64,000 nucleotides of DNA from Kingdonia uniflora (GCA_014058105.1 JACGCM010001161.1:496001-560000); one strand, 5' to 3'. Shown: positions 46,777 through 57,858, numbered from the stretch's first letter. Made by a program: numbers and translations. The notes: generated from the sequence alone by a model not told the origin.

Positions 46777-48954
46777 ATGCCAGCGGGAGAGCCACACCCC
46801 AGTACTCTGCCTGGGTTTAGAGGAAGAAGAGATCCTGAGCGTTCTGTAACTCGCTCGAGGTCCGAAAGGAAGAAAAAGCGGGTGAAAATTGAAGATGTTC
46901 AACCCCAAGATATACCAAACCCAACCGAAGATAACTTCCCGCGGAGATGTATTACCCAACTCCCAAACGGAGTCAGTCACATCTATTACACGGGAAAGGA
47001 ACTCATGACAAGTTTTAGCGTAATTGTGAAATTGTTTTTCCTATATATAAAGTGCTTGACAAAATGCCTCAATGAACAGAATCGGGATTCGATGCGTGTT
47101 CACGGCACATTCACTACGGTGTTCAAAGTGTGGAAGGATATTGCCACACTTCCAGCTGTAAGGGACGCCGTGGTGAATATTTTTGAGCAGTTTATGGATA
47201 TACGTTTGGGCAATTCGGATAATCGGCTAATTCAGGCTCTTACAGAGCGTTGGTGGCCAACCACACACACGTTTCTGTTCCTTTGTGCAGATATAAGGGT
47301 CACTCCCCTCGATTTTACTATGCTGACATTATTGCCCATCGGCCGATATCCGACACAGGTGTCATATGATGATGCATGGTCTATTTTATCCAATGCGAGG
47401 CAATTGCTCCCCAACATTGATTACAACCATATAAAGAGTGCGAACGTCAGCATTGCACATTTGAAGACGTACTTGACTGTCGAAATCCATCGGAAGGATA
47501 ATATTACTATCGCTCGTGCTTTTATCCTCTTCATGATGGGGTATTTGTGGTTCCAAACGGCCAACGATACCGTCCTGCTTAGATATCTCGCGGCCGTGAA
47601 TGATTTGGACTTGGCTGCTCAATATGATTGGGGTTCTGCTATTCTTGCTTCCCTGTACCATGGTTTGGATACCGCAGTCACGACCGGGGGTGCCATCACT
47701 GGATTTGTGCAACTTCTTCCGGTACGTTAACACGTTTTCCATTTACAAATCAAATATCTTCCAATAAACGTCTTAAATATAAATTCTAATTAATTTTTCT
47801 GTTATTCCAAATTACAGTATTGGTTCTACGAGTATTGTGAGGTTGGTCACCCTATAGTCAAGGAAGAGGTAAAGTACCCGGTCTATCCACGCCTCAGAGC
47901 ATGGGAGAGGGGGAACAGGAGAAAAACAAATGACCAGGCAACCAATTTGTTTATTATAGGCAGATACCATATTGATCACCGCACTATTGAGAAGATCACA
48001 TGGGAACCTTGGTTCGATTCTGCAGTGTCTGAGATAGAGGACGTACTGAATGCAAAAATCTTATCCTGTAAAAGGATACCACTTCAAGTACCGAACGGAA
48101 ACTGCGAATATTGCTTGGGGGATAGATGTTAGAGGCAGGTGACTGGCGAGGTGCGTATTCCTATGGATCCTCCACTTAGCATGTCGCTACATATTAGTCC
48201 AACGACTTTACATGAGATGAGACAGGCTGGGTTCGTTGACTGTGAGCAGTTTGTGGTAGGGGAGGTGCGAGAGACTTACGTCTCATATTGGGCTGAACAA
48301 ATTTTGGAGGTAGGCCACATGTTGACAGATTCCCAGAGGATGGGGAATCTAGATCTGTTCGGACCGAGTGCACTCAGAGCTGGTATTACACCCGTGGTGG
48401 TTACGTCAGCGTCGGTTCATAGTTTATCCCAGGACTTCAGTCTGCCTGGTGAGGCAGAAGGGCCAGACCTGGGGTGGCACATACAGTGGATAGGGCGGCG
48501 TGAGAACCTCCTCATAGCCCGCTTGAGGGACCTGCCACCCATGTCTTCATCCTATGGCACAGAGGAACTATAACACCTGACCCATGGAATGCGGTGACTC
48601 GTCCTTGCAGAGTCTGCGCGGGACGCACAGAGGATCTAGGAGGTGGAGGAAGAGCTTGCTATTGCCCGCAGGCAAATTGACAGTATAGATTATCAGCTAT
48701 ATTCCCATGTAAGTAATTTATTTATATATTTATTGCGGTGTTTTTTCTTAATATCATATTTATTTTGTCAAAATATTTATAAAGTTTCTTTGTCCCATTC
48801 AGGACCTACAGCTGAGGAGGGGGCATGACGTACAGGTGGTGTGCCGCTACCACCTGGAGGAGGCGCGAGGACGAGGCAGCGTGGATCTGGTCCGCGAACC
48901 AGGGGAGGCAGTACTAGCCGCAGGAGGCAGGGTACTGGAGATGATTCTGAGTAG
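46777..48954 (+). pseudogene. Plant mobile domain (PMD) protein gene, broken
   Basis: Encodes an aminotransferase-like plant mobile domain protein of the MAIN/MAIL1 and PP7-long-form type. These are nuclear in host plants, but many copies ride on transposons. Exon 1 is 46777-47721, exon 2 from 47818, and a later exon starts at 48803. Blocks seen: ALTERWWPTTHTFLFLCADI, TPLDFTMLTLLPIG, IARAFILFMMGYLWFQ, YDWGSAILASLYHGL, DHRTIEKITWEPW and, near the end, a Gly/Arg-rich tail. In-frame stops are at 48130 (TAG), 48571 (TAA), 48595 (TGA) and 48637 (TAG), and the last exon is frameshifted before VPLPPGGGARTRQRG. Exon 1 and its splice sites are intact, so a truncated protein of about 420 residues ending at 48130 remains possible. 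Confidence 0.82.
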
Positions 48955-49284
48955 ATATAAGTATTTTTTATGCTTTTTTAGACAACATAGAAGCTGTGTT
49001 TTGATTATGTAGATGATTCTGAGTAAACAATATATTTGTAGACGATATTTTGGATGTTTTAAATGTTCGTTAGCCATTATTATCTAATGTTAAAATTGAT
49101 TGAAGTTTTTGTTGAAATTGACTATTTGTTTGTTCGATTAAATTTGCACTGAGGTGTTTTATATTTCTACAGACTATTTGGTGATGTTTTTAGGTTTTTG
49201 GTAGAGTTTCTTCAATGTCTAATCGAACTGACTATTTGTCTTTTCGAACTGACAATTTTGTACAATTTTGGAATACAAACATAG
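48955..49284. other. Spacer between PMD and transposase genes
   Basis: AT-rich sequence that probably holds the PMD 3' UTR. No coding region seen. Confidence 0.5.
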
Positions 49285-49312
49285 AACACCGCGCGGTGTT
49301 CATTTCACCGCC
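49285..49312. promoter_or_regulatory. Palindromic motif upstream of the transposase gene
   Basis: Perfect 16-bp palindrome AACACCGCGCGGTGTT (49285-49300), followed by the half-site CACCGCC (49306-49312). The transposase start codon is 137 bp downstream of the palindrome. Confidence 0.65.
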
Positions 49313-49437
49313 AAATCTAGGGTAAAAGACCCACAGCTTCTTCCCCTTTTATATTTCTCCCATTTTTACACCTCTCTTCTATTGGAAACACATCTACCTT
49401 CTGGAATTACACCCTTCTCTCAACTCCACAGCCTCAA

Positions 49438-50750
49438 ATGTCTTCATCATCATCCGATTTATCCATACCCGATCCTCTAGGTTTATCGTCGTCGTCCTCC
49501 GATGACGATCTTATCTATAATTGTGCGGTGGCACTTTGCATTTTGCACAAAGCTGCAGTAAACATAGTAGTTGAGGATGCAACTTCGAGTTATCACGGGA
49601 GTGTCATGGGCCGTAAGGATAAGAGAAAGAAGCGCGATCACCAATTGGGGAATTACAGCATTATACGAGATTACTTCCAGCCGAATTGCACATATGAGCC
49701 ATGGGAATTTTGGCGACATTTTCGTATGAGTAGAAACATGTTTAAGCATCTATTCGATACAGTCGTTGCACATGATCACTATTTTGTCCAGAAGCCCAAC
49801 AACGCTGGTATTATGGGGTTATCACCGTACCAAAAGGCAGTCGCAGCACTACGTTTCCTAAGCTACGGTGTTGCGGCAGATCTTTTTGACGAATACCTCC
49901 GAATAGGAGAAAGCACAACCTTGTTATGTATGAAAAAGTTTTGTGTTGCGGTTATAGAAATTTTTGGCGAGGAATATCTTCGAGCACCAAACACGGCCGA
50001 CATCAAAAAGTTAAAAGCGATCGGAGAGTCCCGGGGATTTCCTAGCATGTTAGGAAGCCTTGATTTCATGCATTGGATATGGAAAAATTGTCCCAAAGCT
50101 TGGCACGGTCAATTTACTGGTCATTACCCAAGGCGACACTGATTCTTGAAGCTGTAGCTTCACAAGCGGTAGCTTCACACGACCTTTGGATTTGGCATAC
50201 TTTTTTTGAGTTACCAGGGTCTAACAATGATATCAATGTCCTGCAACAATCACATCTTTTCACCGACCTGGCTGATGGTATCGTCCCGCCTTGCAATTAT
50301 ACAATTGCCGGGAAAGCTTATGATATGGGGTATTACCTAGCGGATGGCATATACCCCAAATGGGGAACACTTGTCCAAACCATATCCAATCCAGTTACAG
50401 CGAAACAAAATTTTTTTGCTAAACAACAAAAAAGTTGTCGAAAAGACGTAGAACGGGCATTTGAGATTTTACAATCTCGGTTCAATGTTGTAAAAAATCC
50501 GGTGAAATTGTAGGACCCCCAGGTATTGAGCAATATCATGAAGGCGTGCGTGATAATGCACAATATGAGTACATTCCCATCATACTTAGACTACGATTCG
50601 GCCGAGCCGTTAGATATTATACGCGAACGCATAACAATAGAATCTTTTATATCGAAAATGAACCGGATTCAAAGTTGAGAACTTCACTTTGATCTAAAGG
50701 ATGATCTAATTGAGCATTTGTGGGCCGTGAAGGGAAATTTTCAAACCTAA
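49438..50750 (+). pseudogene. PIF/Harbinger DDE transposase, broken
   Basis: DDE_Tnp_4-type nuclease of the Harbinger superfamily, which cuts and joins transposon ends. A serine/aspartate-rich start leads to WEFWRHFRMSRNMFKHLFDT, GLSPYQKAVAALRFLSYGVA and GSLDFMHWIWKNCPKAWHGQ (first D present, though the usual Cys after it is Phe). A one-base frameshift follows at about 50125 and a 15-bp tandem duplication (AVASQ) at about 50150. The second frame holds LPGSNNDINVL (second D) and KDVERAFEILQSRF (catalytic E). A stop (TAG) at 50511 replaces an expected Trp, and another (TGA) is at 50676 before ELHFDLKDDLIEHLW. All three catalytic residues survive although the frame is broken. Confidence 0.88.
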
Positions 50751-51080
50751 TACTCTATTTTTTATATTATCTGAGTGTTATTCATGTAATTTAATGTTTC
50801 TTGTCGTACAAGTTTATTAAACAAGTTTTTGATATTGCATTAATCTTGTATTTGTTTTAACGCAATATTATCCAAAATAAATATTTTGAAAACAAGATTG
50901 TATTCTTCAATAGCAAAGTACATTATTCAGACGATTACATTATTGGAAGGTAAACTACATTCTTGGAAATAAAACTCAAATATACAACAAAGTTAAATTA
51001 CATTTCATCACCTATTCAAGTACCTGGTCCGCCCCTATTGGCCAGACTCAGACATTCCATTATCTCAGCTTACCTTTGTA

Positions 51081-52493
51081 GATAATATTACAATTGATGT
51101 CCAGACAGAGTACTCAAGTCTTTCTCCATAATTTTGCGATCATCATTTGCTTGCTCCAAATCCATTTTGGCTTGCTAGTGTTGTATTGCTTCTGCTCTGC
51201 TTCTTTTCTTTTCTTGGTTCGCTTGCATCTTCTCCAATCGTAGTTCATCCAACAGAGCATGGACACCGCTACCAGATGCAGTAACACCCTCCAATGCCTT
51301 TTGTAATGCAATGTTCTTTTTGTAGAGTTTTTGGCCGATGGGTCTGCTTCCACCCTCATACAACGAACCATCTAAGTCAGAATTTGGGCCCGCGGATTGG
51401 GGTGTAGGTGGGCCGTCGGGATCCTCTGATAGATTGTTTGATCCGACCGAGTTCCCCGGAGAAGAATTGTCCGATGTTCTCCTGGCCACATTCCTTGGTA
51501 TATTCACCGCATGGTTCAACCCATCATCCCTTAGGTTGGCCCATCGCGGTTCCCGCGCCAAAATCTTATACGCTTCACGGTGTTTGAAGTCATTGCCGCC
51601 ATTCAAGCCTTTATAGATTTTGTGTGCATCGTTTTCCTACAATTCGCAAAATTACCCAATACAAATAAATAACGTGTATATCCGCGATAAATAATTGAAA
51701 TTGAGTTAAAGGAAACTATAACGTACCTGATCTTCTTCTATTTTTCCGCTGCTATTTCTAAATCGTTCTTGAGCAACTATCCCCTGTACGCCATACATTG
51801 TGCATTAAGGGCATACCACTGATATTTGGTCGACCCGCATGATCGTCGTGTGGGGCACTCGGGGTCTCGGTTAAAGGCAATGTTGACCGTTTGATAGAAA
51901 GTAGATCCCTTTGTGCGGCCATTAACATTTACAGAAGTTGTTACCCACGCCTTTGTGAGACACGTAAAGTCTGCGTCCGTCCAATGCATTCCAGCATCAT
52001 CCGTCTCGTCCAAAAACTCAACATCTTCTGACACTTACACGATTGGTCTTTGTTTTGCAGGTGCTCTTTTCTTTCTTCATTTTCCTTTATCTTTCTGGGG
52101 AGCCGCCGCTTCAACAGGTATTGAGGCATTTGCGCCACTTTGACTGTGCTGAGTAGATTCACCATGGAATAGATAGTTCTGAAAGTAATTTGGAGGTTGA
52201 AAACCTTGAGGTTGAGTGAGCGGATAGGGTTGATAGTACGGGCTAAACGCCTGAGGTTGCGGCTGAGATAATATAAATGAACTTTGATATTGTCCATAAC
52301 TGGGATCCCCTTGCGACATAGTAAACGGAGGTGGGGTCTGTGATTGGAATTAAGGTTGAAATTGCGATGGGTTTTGGTAGATGTATGGAGTGAATTGTGA
52401 TGATGGGTGTTGAGCGAATGATGTTGAAGGTGGGTTTTGGGAGGATGGGGTCGACGGTGCAGAGCTATTACCACTAGTGCCGGAGTTTGCCAT
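51081..52493 (-). pseudogene. Harbinger second gene (Myb/NAM-associated type), broken
   Basis: DNA-binding partner gene that Harbinger elements carry opposite their transposase. The start is ATG at 52493, with a Ser/Pro/Gln-rich N-terminus (MANSGTSGNSSAPSTPSSQN), a Myb-like segment (DDAGMHWTDADFTCLTKAWV, CGSTKYQWYALNAQ), an intron (51637-51726), then FKHREAYKILAREPRWANL and a Lys/Glu-rich coiled C-terminus, as in NAM-associated proteins. Stops at 52350 (TAA), 52077 (TGA), just upstream of 52034, and 51175 (TAG), plus a one-base frameshift near 51777, disable it. The gene converges with the transposase. Confidence 0.8.
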
Positions 52494-52580
52494 TTAGGGA
52501 GAGCGTAGAGGTTCTTTTCTATACTAGGGTTTATTGGTTTTGGGTGAGAAGAAGGAGCCAAAGAGGTGTTCTAAAGAAAT

Positions 52581-52648
52581 AATTGAGTTTGGAGGTGTTT
52601 AGATTACCAGAACACCGCGCGGTGATCTAAACACCGCCAAACTCAATT
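52581..52648. promoter_or_regulatory. Palindromic motif within a long inverted repeat, upstream of the Myb-like gene
   Basis: AACACCGCGCGGTGAT at 52611-52626, one mismatch from the palindrome, lies 117 bp upstream of the minus-strand start codon. It sits in a larger inverted repeat: arms 52581-52604 and 52625-52648 match at 23 of 24 positions and contain half-sites GGAGGTGTTT and AAACACCGCC. Confidence 0.65.
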
Positions 52649-52718
52649 TCATTTGAGTGTGAGTTCCCCACACTCAATTGGGTTACTGTAGCGCTAGGTC
52701 ACTGAACTCACACTCAAA

Positions 52719-52795
52719 CAGTGCCTGCTGGGAGTGGTTTGAGTGTGAGTTTAGGTGTGGATTGGCAAACCAAACTCAACCCACACCCTGCTGCG
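52719..52795. repeat. Right terminal inverted repeat of the Harbinger-like element
   Basis: Reverse complement starts CGCAGCAGGGTGTGGGTT and shares AAACTCACACTC and ACTCCCAGCAGGCA with the left arm in the same order. Roughly two thirds identical by eye. Confidence 0.6.
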
Positions 52796-53898
52796 TTATT
52801 TTGAGGAAATTGTGAGTATTGGGAATACCCTATTTTAGGTTAGGGTTGAAAATGAATTTCAAAGAAGAACGTACATTTCCTTGTTCTTCAATTTATACTT
52901 GTAATTAGGGTTTCTATCGGTCGTTTTCCCTCCGATCATCGAATTACTATTATAATTATTATAATTATTTCTAATCATTGTAATAGTAGGGAGTGTTTTA
53001 ACGCTACACTTTGGGTATTTGTCATTGAAACGTTTTCCCCCTCTCTACCTCATCTCTTCTAAAACCAAACTTCATCTTCTCTACCCGTCTCACGATCTCT
53101 TCTCTGCAACGGTGTGCCTCAAGTAAGTTTATCTCTCTCTCACGCACAGGGTTTTCATTTGGATTGACTGTATCAGGGTTTCGGTTTGATTTGGTGAGGA
53201 TAGAGATCTGTGATTTGATTCATTTTGTTCCTTCACTGTTCTTTGATTAGATTGAAGTCTGTCTTCTTGGATTCGAGGACAACCGGTAATCGACCTCTCT
53301 CTCTCTCTCTCTATTATTTTGTTTCCTTCAATTGGGTTTGTTGAATATGGTGATTTCAAGTTTCTGATATTACGGATTTAGGTTGTGATTTTAGGGAAGT
53401 TTTGAGTTAGGTTGCTTCAATTTTCTTGAAATATCACACCAAATTTGTGCATCTTAACAATTTCTGATTTTAGGGTTCTCAAATCTTATTTAAAAGAAGT
53501 TTCTTCAATGTTGGTTACACCAAATATGGTTTAGAAGAGTCACAATATATAGTTTCTGATTTTAGGCATGAACTTAATGGGGTTCCTTTAATGGCGATGT
53601 TCAAAAAGAGAGATTTTATATCGGAATTGCGATGAAAGAGATTATTTATGCTCATTGCAATGTGAATTCTCTTAAAATCCCTAAATTTTGACAACTAAGA
53701 GGAATTTATGGGTTTTTATTTATTTATTTGTGTTGGATGCATTGATGTTGGAATTGTTGATTATATGGAAATCTTCAAAGCTTCTTCCTGTTCTTTATCA
53801 TAGAGTATCATAGAGGTTTATGTAGGCAATGTAAGCTCTTGTTGTTGGTTTTATTACAAATCATTGGGTAAATTGCATAAGGTATTTGGTTGTTTTCC

Positions 53899-53919
53899 CA
53901 CCGTTTTGCGGTATACTAG
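53899..53919 (+). mobile_element. Possible Helitron 3' terminus, second copy
   Basis: CACCGTTTTGCGGTATACTAG followed by T, differing at one base from the string at 17580-17600. A short hairpin, a spacer of eight or so bases and CTAG with host T fit a Helitron end. The 5' end is unknown. Confidence 0.4.
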
Positions 53920-56045
53920 TTTTATGTTGCAGTGAAACTTAGGTAGAGTTAGGAGAATTAGGGTTAGGGCTTTGAATTTGATTGAATTTGTAAGTTTCTA
54001 CACATCTCGGGCCAGGGATCAAGCTAGATTCGTGTACCCTTTGTGTTAATTACAATTAAAACTGCAGAATGTTAACTGTGATGCATTTGTTCATGTATTG
54101 CTTGGGAGACACAAATGAAACAAGGGAAGAGGAGAAAAAATAAGAGGGGGTTTTAGGAGTCGAGTTGGGTGTCATGTTATACAGAGAATCGATTTTAATA
54201 GGATGTAATTGTAATGCCCTTCTAATTGACAAAGGGTGATTATTGGAAGATTTAGACCACTCGTGTTTGATATAAATAGGGAAATATTGTTCTCGTGTAA
54301 ATTACTAGCTTAGGTTGTGGGAAATTAAAATGATCTTTGGAGATATTGTATTAGGTATGTTGGGAGTTAAGAGGGTAATGCCGTAGTATACTCCCATGCT
54401 CCCAAGCAATTGGAGGAAAACTATTATATTTTATATTTTTGTACTTTATTAGCTACTTAAAAGATTTTATTTATAGTTCTTAAGCATGTAAATGCACGCG
54501 TAGTAACGTCGTATTGAGTTTTTATTTCTTCCTGGCGCATCTGTACTTCTGCTAAAAATGCTACACCTTATCTGGTGCATTTTTTTCTTGTAAAGTTAGA
54601 TTGTTGGATACGAGGGATATATATGTGTTTTTATCAGATACTAAATGTGTCACAATTTGGATGGCATCTTGATTTCGTGAATTCAAGTAGCAAGAAAGGG
54701 AAATAACAGATTTGACTTTTTAACAGTCAAGCTGAGATGTTTACAGCAACCCCAAACTATATAAAGTACAGCCTCAAGCTAATACCCCATGGGACCAGCG
54801 GAGAGGGGAGGCATAGCTCCTATGTAGCTTCACCAATATCATAGTTGGTAGGTCACTAAAAAATATCAGTAAAGAAGGGTTAATAATTAAGAAGTGGACG
54901 TAGGAGGCTAATTATGGCTCTGCTCGGTATACTGGAAATATTTATAATTACAAATATTCCCGGTTGTTTCTGATCACAAACATTTTTGTGGATTTGGACA
55001 GAATCTAGTAACTAGCACATTACTAGATTCATGTTTTCAAGTATAGCTTAGCTAATCAATGGTTAGCAGTTGTCTACATCACCGCAAATGTTTCCAATCA
55101 CAAATATTTCTGGTGTACCAAGTGGAATTTTTGGTGATGTGGTAACACATGGAGTGTGCTGGCGTGTATAGATAGATATAAAAGGTTACTCATACCAAGC
55201 ATCTATTAACCGAAAAACAAAAAAAAACAACCCACTTACTGAATTCTGGTCCAAGAGAATAGAGAAAGACACTTAGTGATAATCTTAACACTAGTACTCT
55301 TATACTCTTGCTGGCAATGCTCACATACGCTAATATGCACACGCTCATTAATGCTCCGCTCCCAAACTCCGTACTCTTTCTATCGTAGACATTAATACTA
55401 TAGGACCACTAGAAAAAACTTGGAAATCTCAAACAAGTTGAGGAAGGAGAGAAAACTTCGAAAATTTCAAACAACACTAGGGACGATAATAGAAAATAAT
55501 GTAATCAGCCTAAAATTGGTTATCTCAAAGACAACCATCTTTCATCTGATATTGACTATTTCAAGGAATATTGTTGGTTATTCGACAGGATATTTGAAAA
55601 TTGAAAAACATGAATTATGTTTTTAAGGTTTTGTATAAGCTCTCCGATCACCAAGAGAAGAGTAGAAGATACTAGAATGAAAAGGAAAATTCAGTGAAAA
55701 AGGTTATCAGTTATGCAATGCGTTGGTATACGTACATCAATTTTATTCCATAAAAGCAAAAAGGCTTACGATAAAAATATGAAAACAGATACGTGACACT
55801 CAACAACTTAAGCTGCCCTTTAACTGCACACTAGTTGTTGGATCTTTATAAAAAAAATCCTTGATTAGGATTGTCCAGTAACTCCAAAGTTGAAGAAGGT
55901 TCGGCGGAGATTAAGGGGGACCCTAATCAGTATCTCCTCCTGTATAATGTGCATAATTCAAGAATTTTATGTTTTATAAGAAAATATACAGAACTTATAA
56001 ATATTGCAGAAGTTCCAGGTTGTTCGCCTATGTGCATTCTATGTG

Positions 56046-56190
56046 TTTGTTACGTATTTGATGCAAATTAGTATAATTCTGTGTTTAAAGTAGCTCCCAC
56101 AGCCAATAGTGTCTGCTCATAGGTCAAATACCAATTCACATAGGTTAAATGCAGTATGTTATATTCGTATTGCATCAAATACGTAACAAA
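56046..56190. repeat. Perfect 21-bp inverted repeat with 103-bp loop
   Basis: Arms at 56046-56066 and 56170-56190 are exact reverse complements (TTTGTTACGTATTTGATGCA plus one base). Similarity continues weakly into the loop. It may be a small MITE or a hairpin-forming transcript; no clear target duplication. Confidence 0.8.
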
Positions 56191-56610
56191 TGGCTAGCTG
56201 GTATTTACATAAAAAAAAACAATTAAATGGCTGTTATTGAGACAAGGAAAGCAATTAAATGTTTTACAATCAACTTATATCTTTTAGTTACTATTTTTTC
56301 TTTGGGAAACCAGTGAAAAGAGAAAAACAAATTTAGTTTTTAGCTGATGGGATCGAGGGTTTTTATTAGGTAATGGTTACATGTTCAGAGAAGTTTGTAT
56401 CTGGGAAAATCTATTAATTTTGTCATTCATCGTGGATTTGCAAGTTAGCATTTCCCTTTCTGCTGTGTATATCTCCGACTTGTTTGTCTCCATTCTTTTC
56501 ATATGAGGACAAGAAATGATTTCCTAATGTGTAAAGCTGTTACAGGCTAAACTCACAGGGATCCGCTGGAAGCTATACCTGAAAATTAGTGCAAACACTG
56601 GGTGTTTAAC

Positions 56611-57858
56611 ATGGATGGTAGTGGACGTCAGCGTGAGGGGGGTAGTTCACAACGTGAGAATGGGAGATACAAACAAGATATGTACAAGGGATATCACACA
56701 AGCGAGGCTGGTAGTTCAGAACGTGAGAATGTGAGATTCAAGCAGGAGCAGCAAATAGGATATCAAAATCAGGTATCAACAGCTCAATTTCTGTGAAATT
56801 TACCAAGTAATAGTTTTTTTCTTTTACTCTTAACTATCTTAACCAATATTAGAAATTATAAAAATAAATCTTTGGAGAATAGTTTCAGTTCTAGGCCCCT
56901 ACTTAATATAATATAATCTCTGGGTTAGTATGATTAAATCTTATAAAACATTGAATAGTTTCAGATCTAGGCCCCTACTTATTAAATAGATCATAATTTC
57001 TGGTTTTTAGTGATATGGTTGGATATTGTAATTATTGAAAATAAATCTTTTTCTTTTTCTTTTTCATAAGCGCCTAAGAATGTTTGTCTTGCCCATACTT
57101 CCCCTTATATCATGTCATGAAGTATCGAAATCATGTTAGAATTGTTAAATATAAGTGAAAATGTCACTTAAATATCTCTATGTCAGGATGAACTCTTGAG
57201 TTAGTTGGTGATAGTATATCTCCATTCAACGTCTTTGAGAATACTGAGAAAAAAAACTTCCTAATGAAGTTACTTTCAGTCTTAGACCTCATCTGGTTTT
57301 TTTGTTAGATTCCTTAAACTAGAGCATCTCAGGTTGGGCCTGGTAGAGAATTTAACCTGAGTCAGACTAACTTTAAATCTACTAATCCAGAATAGGAGGC
57401 CAACCTGTCCTCAAACCTGCGCCTTCTTAGAACAAATACAGTTTTTATTGAAATTATTACGTATTCTTTGCTTTAATTGTTTGATTATCGTAATAATTAA
57501 CATTCATCTTAACTAGCGGTAACTCTGAACTGCATTCTTTCTTGAAAATACTGGGGATAATTCCTCTTTTTGATAGTTGCAGTGGATGATTCCTCCACAC
57601 ATTCTGAGGGATCCTCATGCTTTGACAATGAAATTTGTGAGCATCATTACCGAAAGAGACAATGCACGAGAACAACGAGACTTAGCCCTAGCCGAGAGAA
57701 AAGCAGCTTTTGAGGAGCGAGACATGGCAATTCTACAACGAGACTCAGCCTTTGCAGAGCGCAACAATGCTGTACAAGAACTAGACAACACCATCCAAGA
57801 ATACCAGTATCGCAGAAACACCAGAACGATGGACGGAACTAACCCTTCTGCAGACTAA
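56611..57858 (+). CDS. BPC-like protein lacking the DNA-binding domain
   Basis: Related to BBR/BPC (BASIC PENTACYSTEINE) proteins, which bind GA repeats through a C-terminal five-cysteine domain. Exons: 56611-56772 (54 codons, non-coding part from 56546) and 57583-57858 (acceptor TTGCAG), joined in phase 0 to give 145 residues. Exon 1 has the family start MDGSG with QRENGRYK. That block is repeated in variant form (SERENVRFK), an apparent internal duplication. Exon 2 has the alanine-zipper coiled coil typical of group II BPCs (ALAERKAAFEERDMAILQRD, FAERNNAVQELDN). The frame then ends in TAA, and no pentacysteine domain appears in the next 500 bases. Usual BPC length is about 280-340. It may be a truncated pseudogene or a dimerising protein without DNA binding. 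Confidence 0.82.

Larger units (their letters stand above)
46485..52798. mobile_element. PIF/Harbinger-like transposon carrying a PMD gene
   Basis: About 6.3 kb with imperfect inverted ends (46497-46590 and 52719-52795). It contains a Harbinger DDE transposase pseudogene (+), a convergent Myb/NAM-associated-type second gene (-), and, between the left end and the transposase, a plant mobile domain gene (+). Each gene is preceded by the same palindromic motif. TTA occurs at 46482-46484 and 52796-52798 and could be the 3-bp target duplication, but the right inverted repeat seems to lack the outermost bases of the left one, so the exact borders are uncertain. All three genes are now broken. Confidence 0.78.
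52799..56545. other. Upstream region and probable leader intron of the first BPC-like gene
   Basis: Leader-like CT-rich sequence at about 53035-53118 ends in CTCAA then GTAAGT, a good splice donor at 53119. If this is the leader of the gene at 56611, the intron reaches to the acceptor TTACAG at 56545. The stretch also has a CT run at 53295-53312, a possible Helitron end at 53899-53919 and a perfect inverted repeat at 56046-56190. No other coding sequence seen. Confidence 0.45.

Noticed and set aside
47386..47742. 118-codon minus-strand frame
   Set aside because: Antisense shadow of the PMD exon.
51941..52561. 206-codon minus-strand frame
   Set aside because: Alternative frame of the Myb-like gene; the other frame has the recognisable Myb-like and NAM-associated blocks, though broken by stops.
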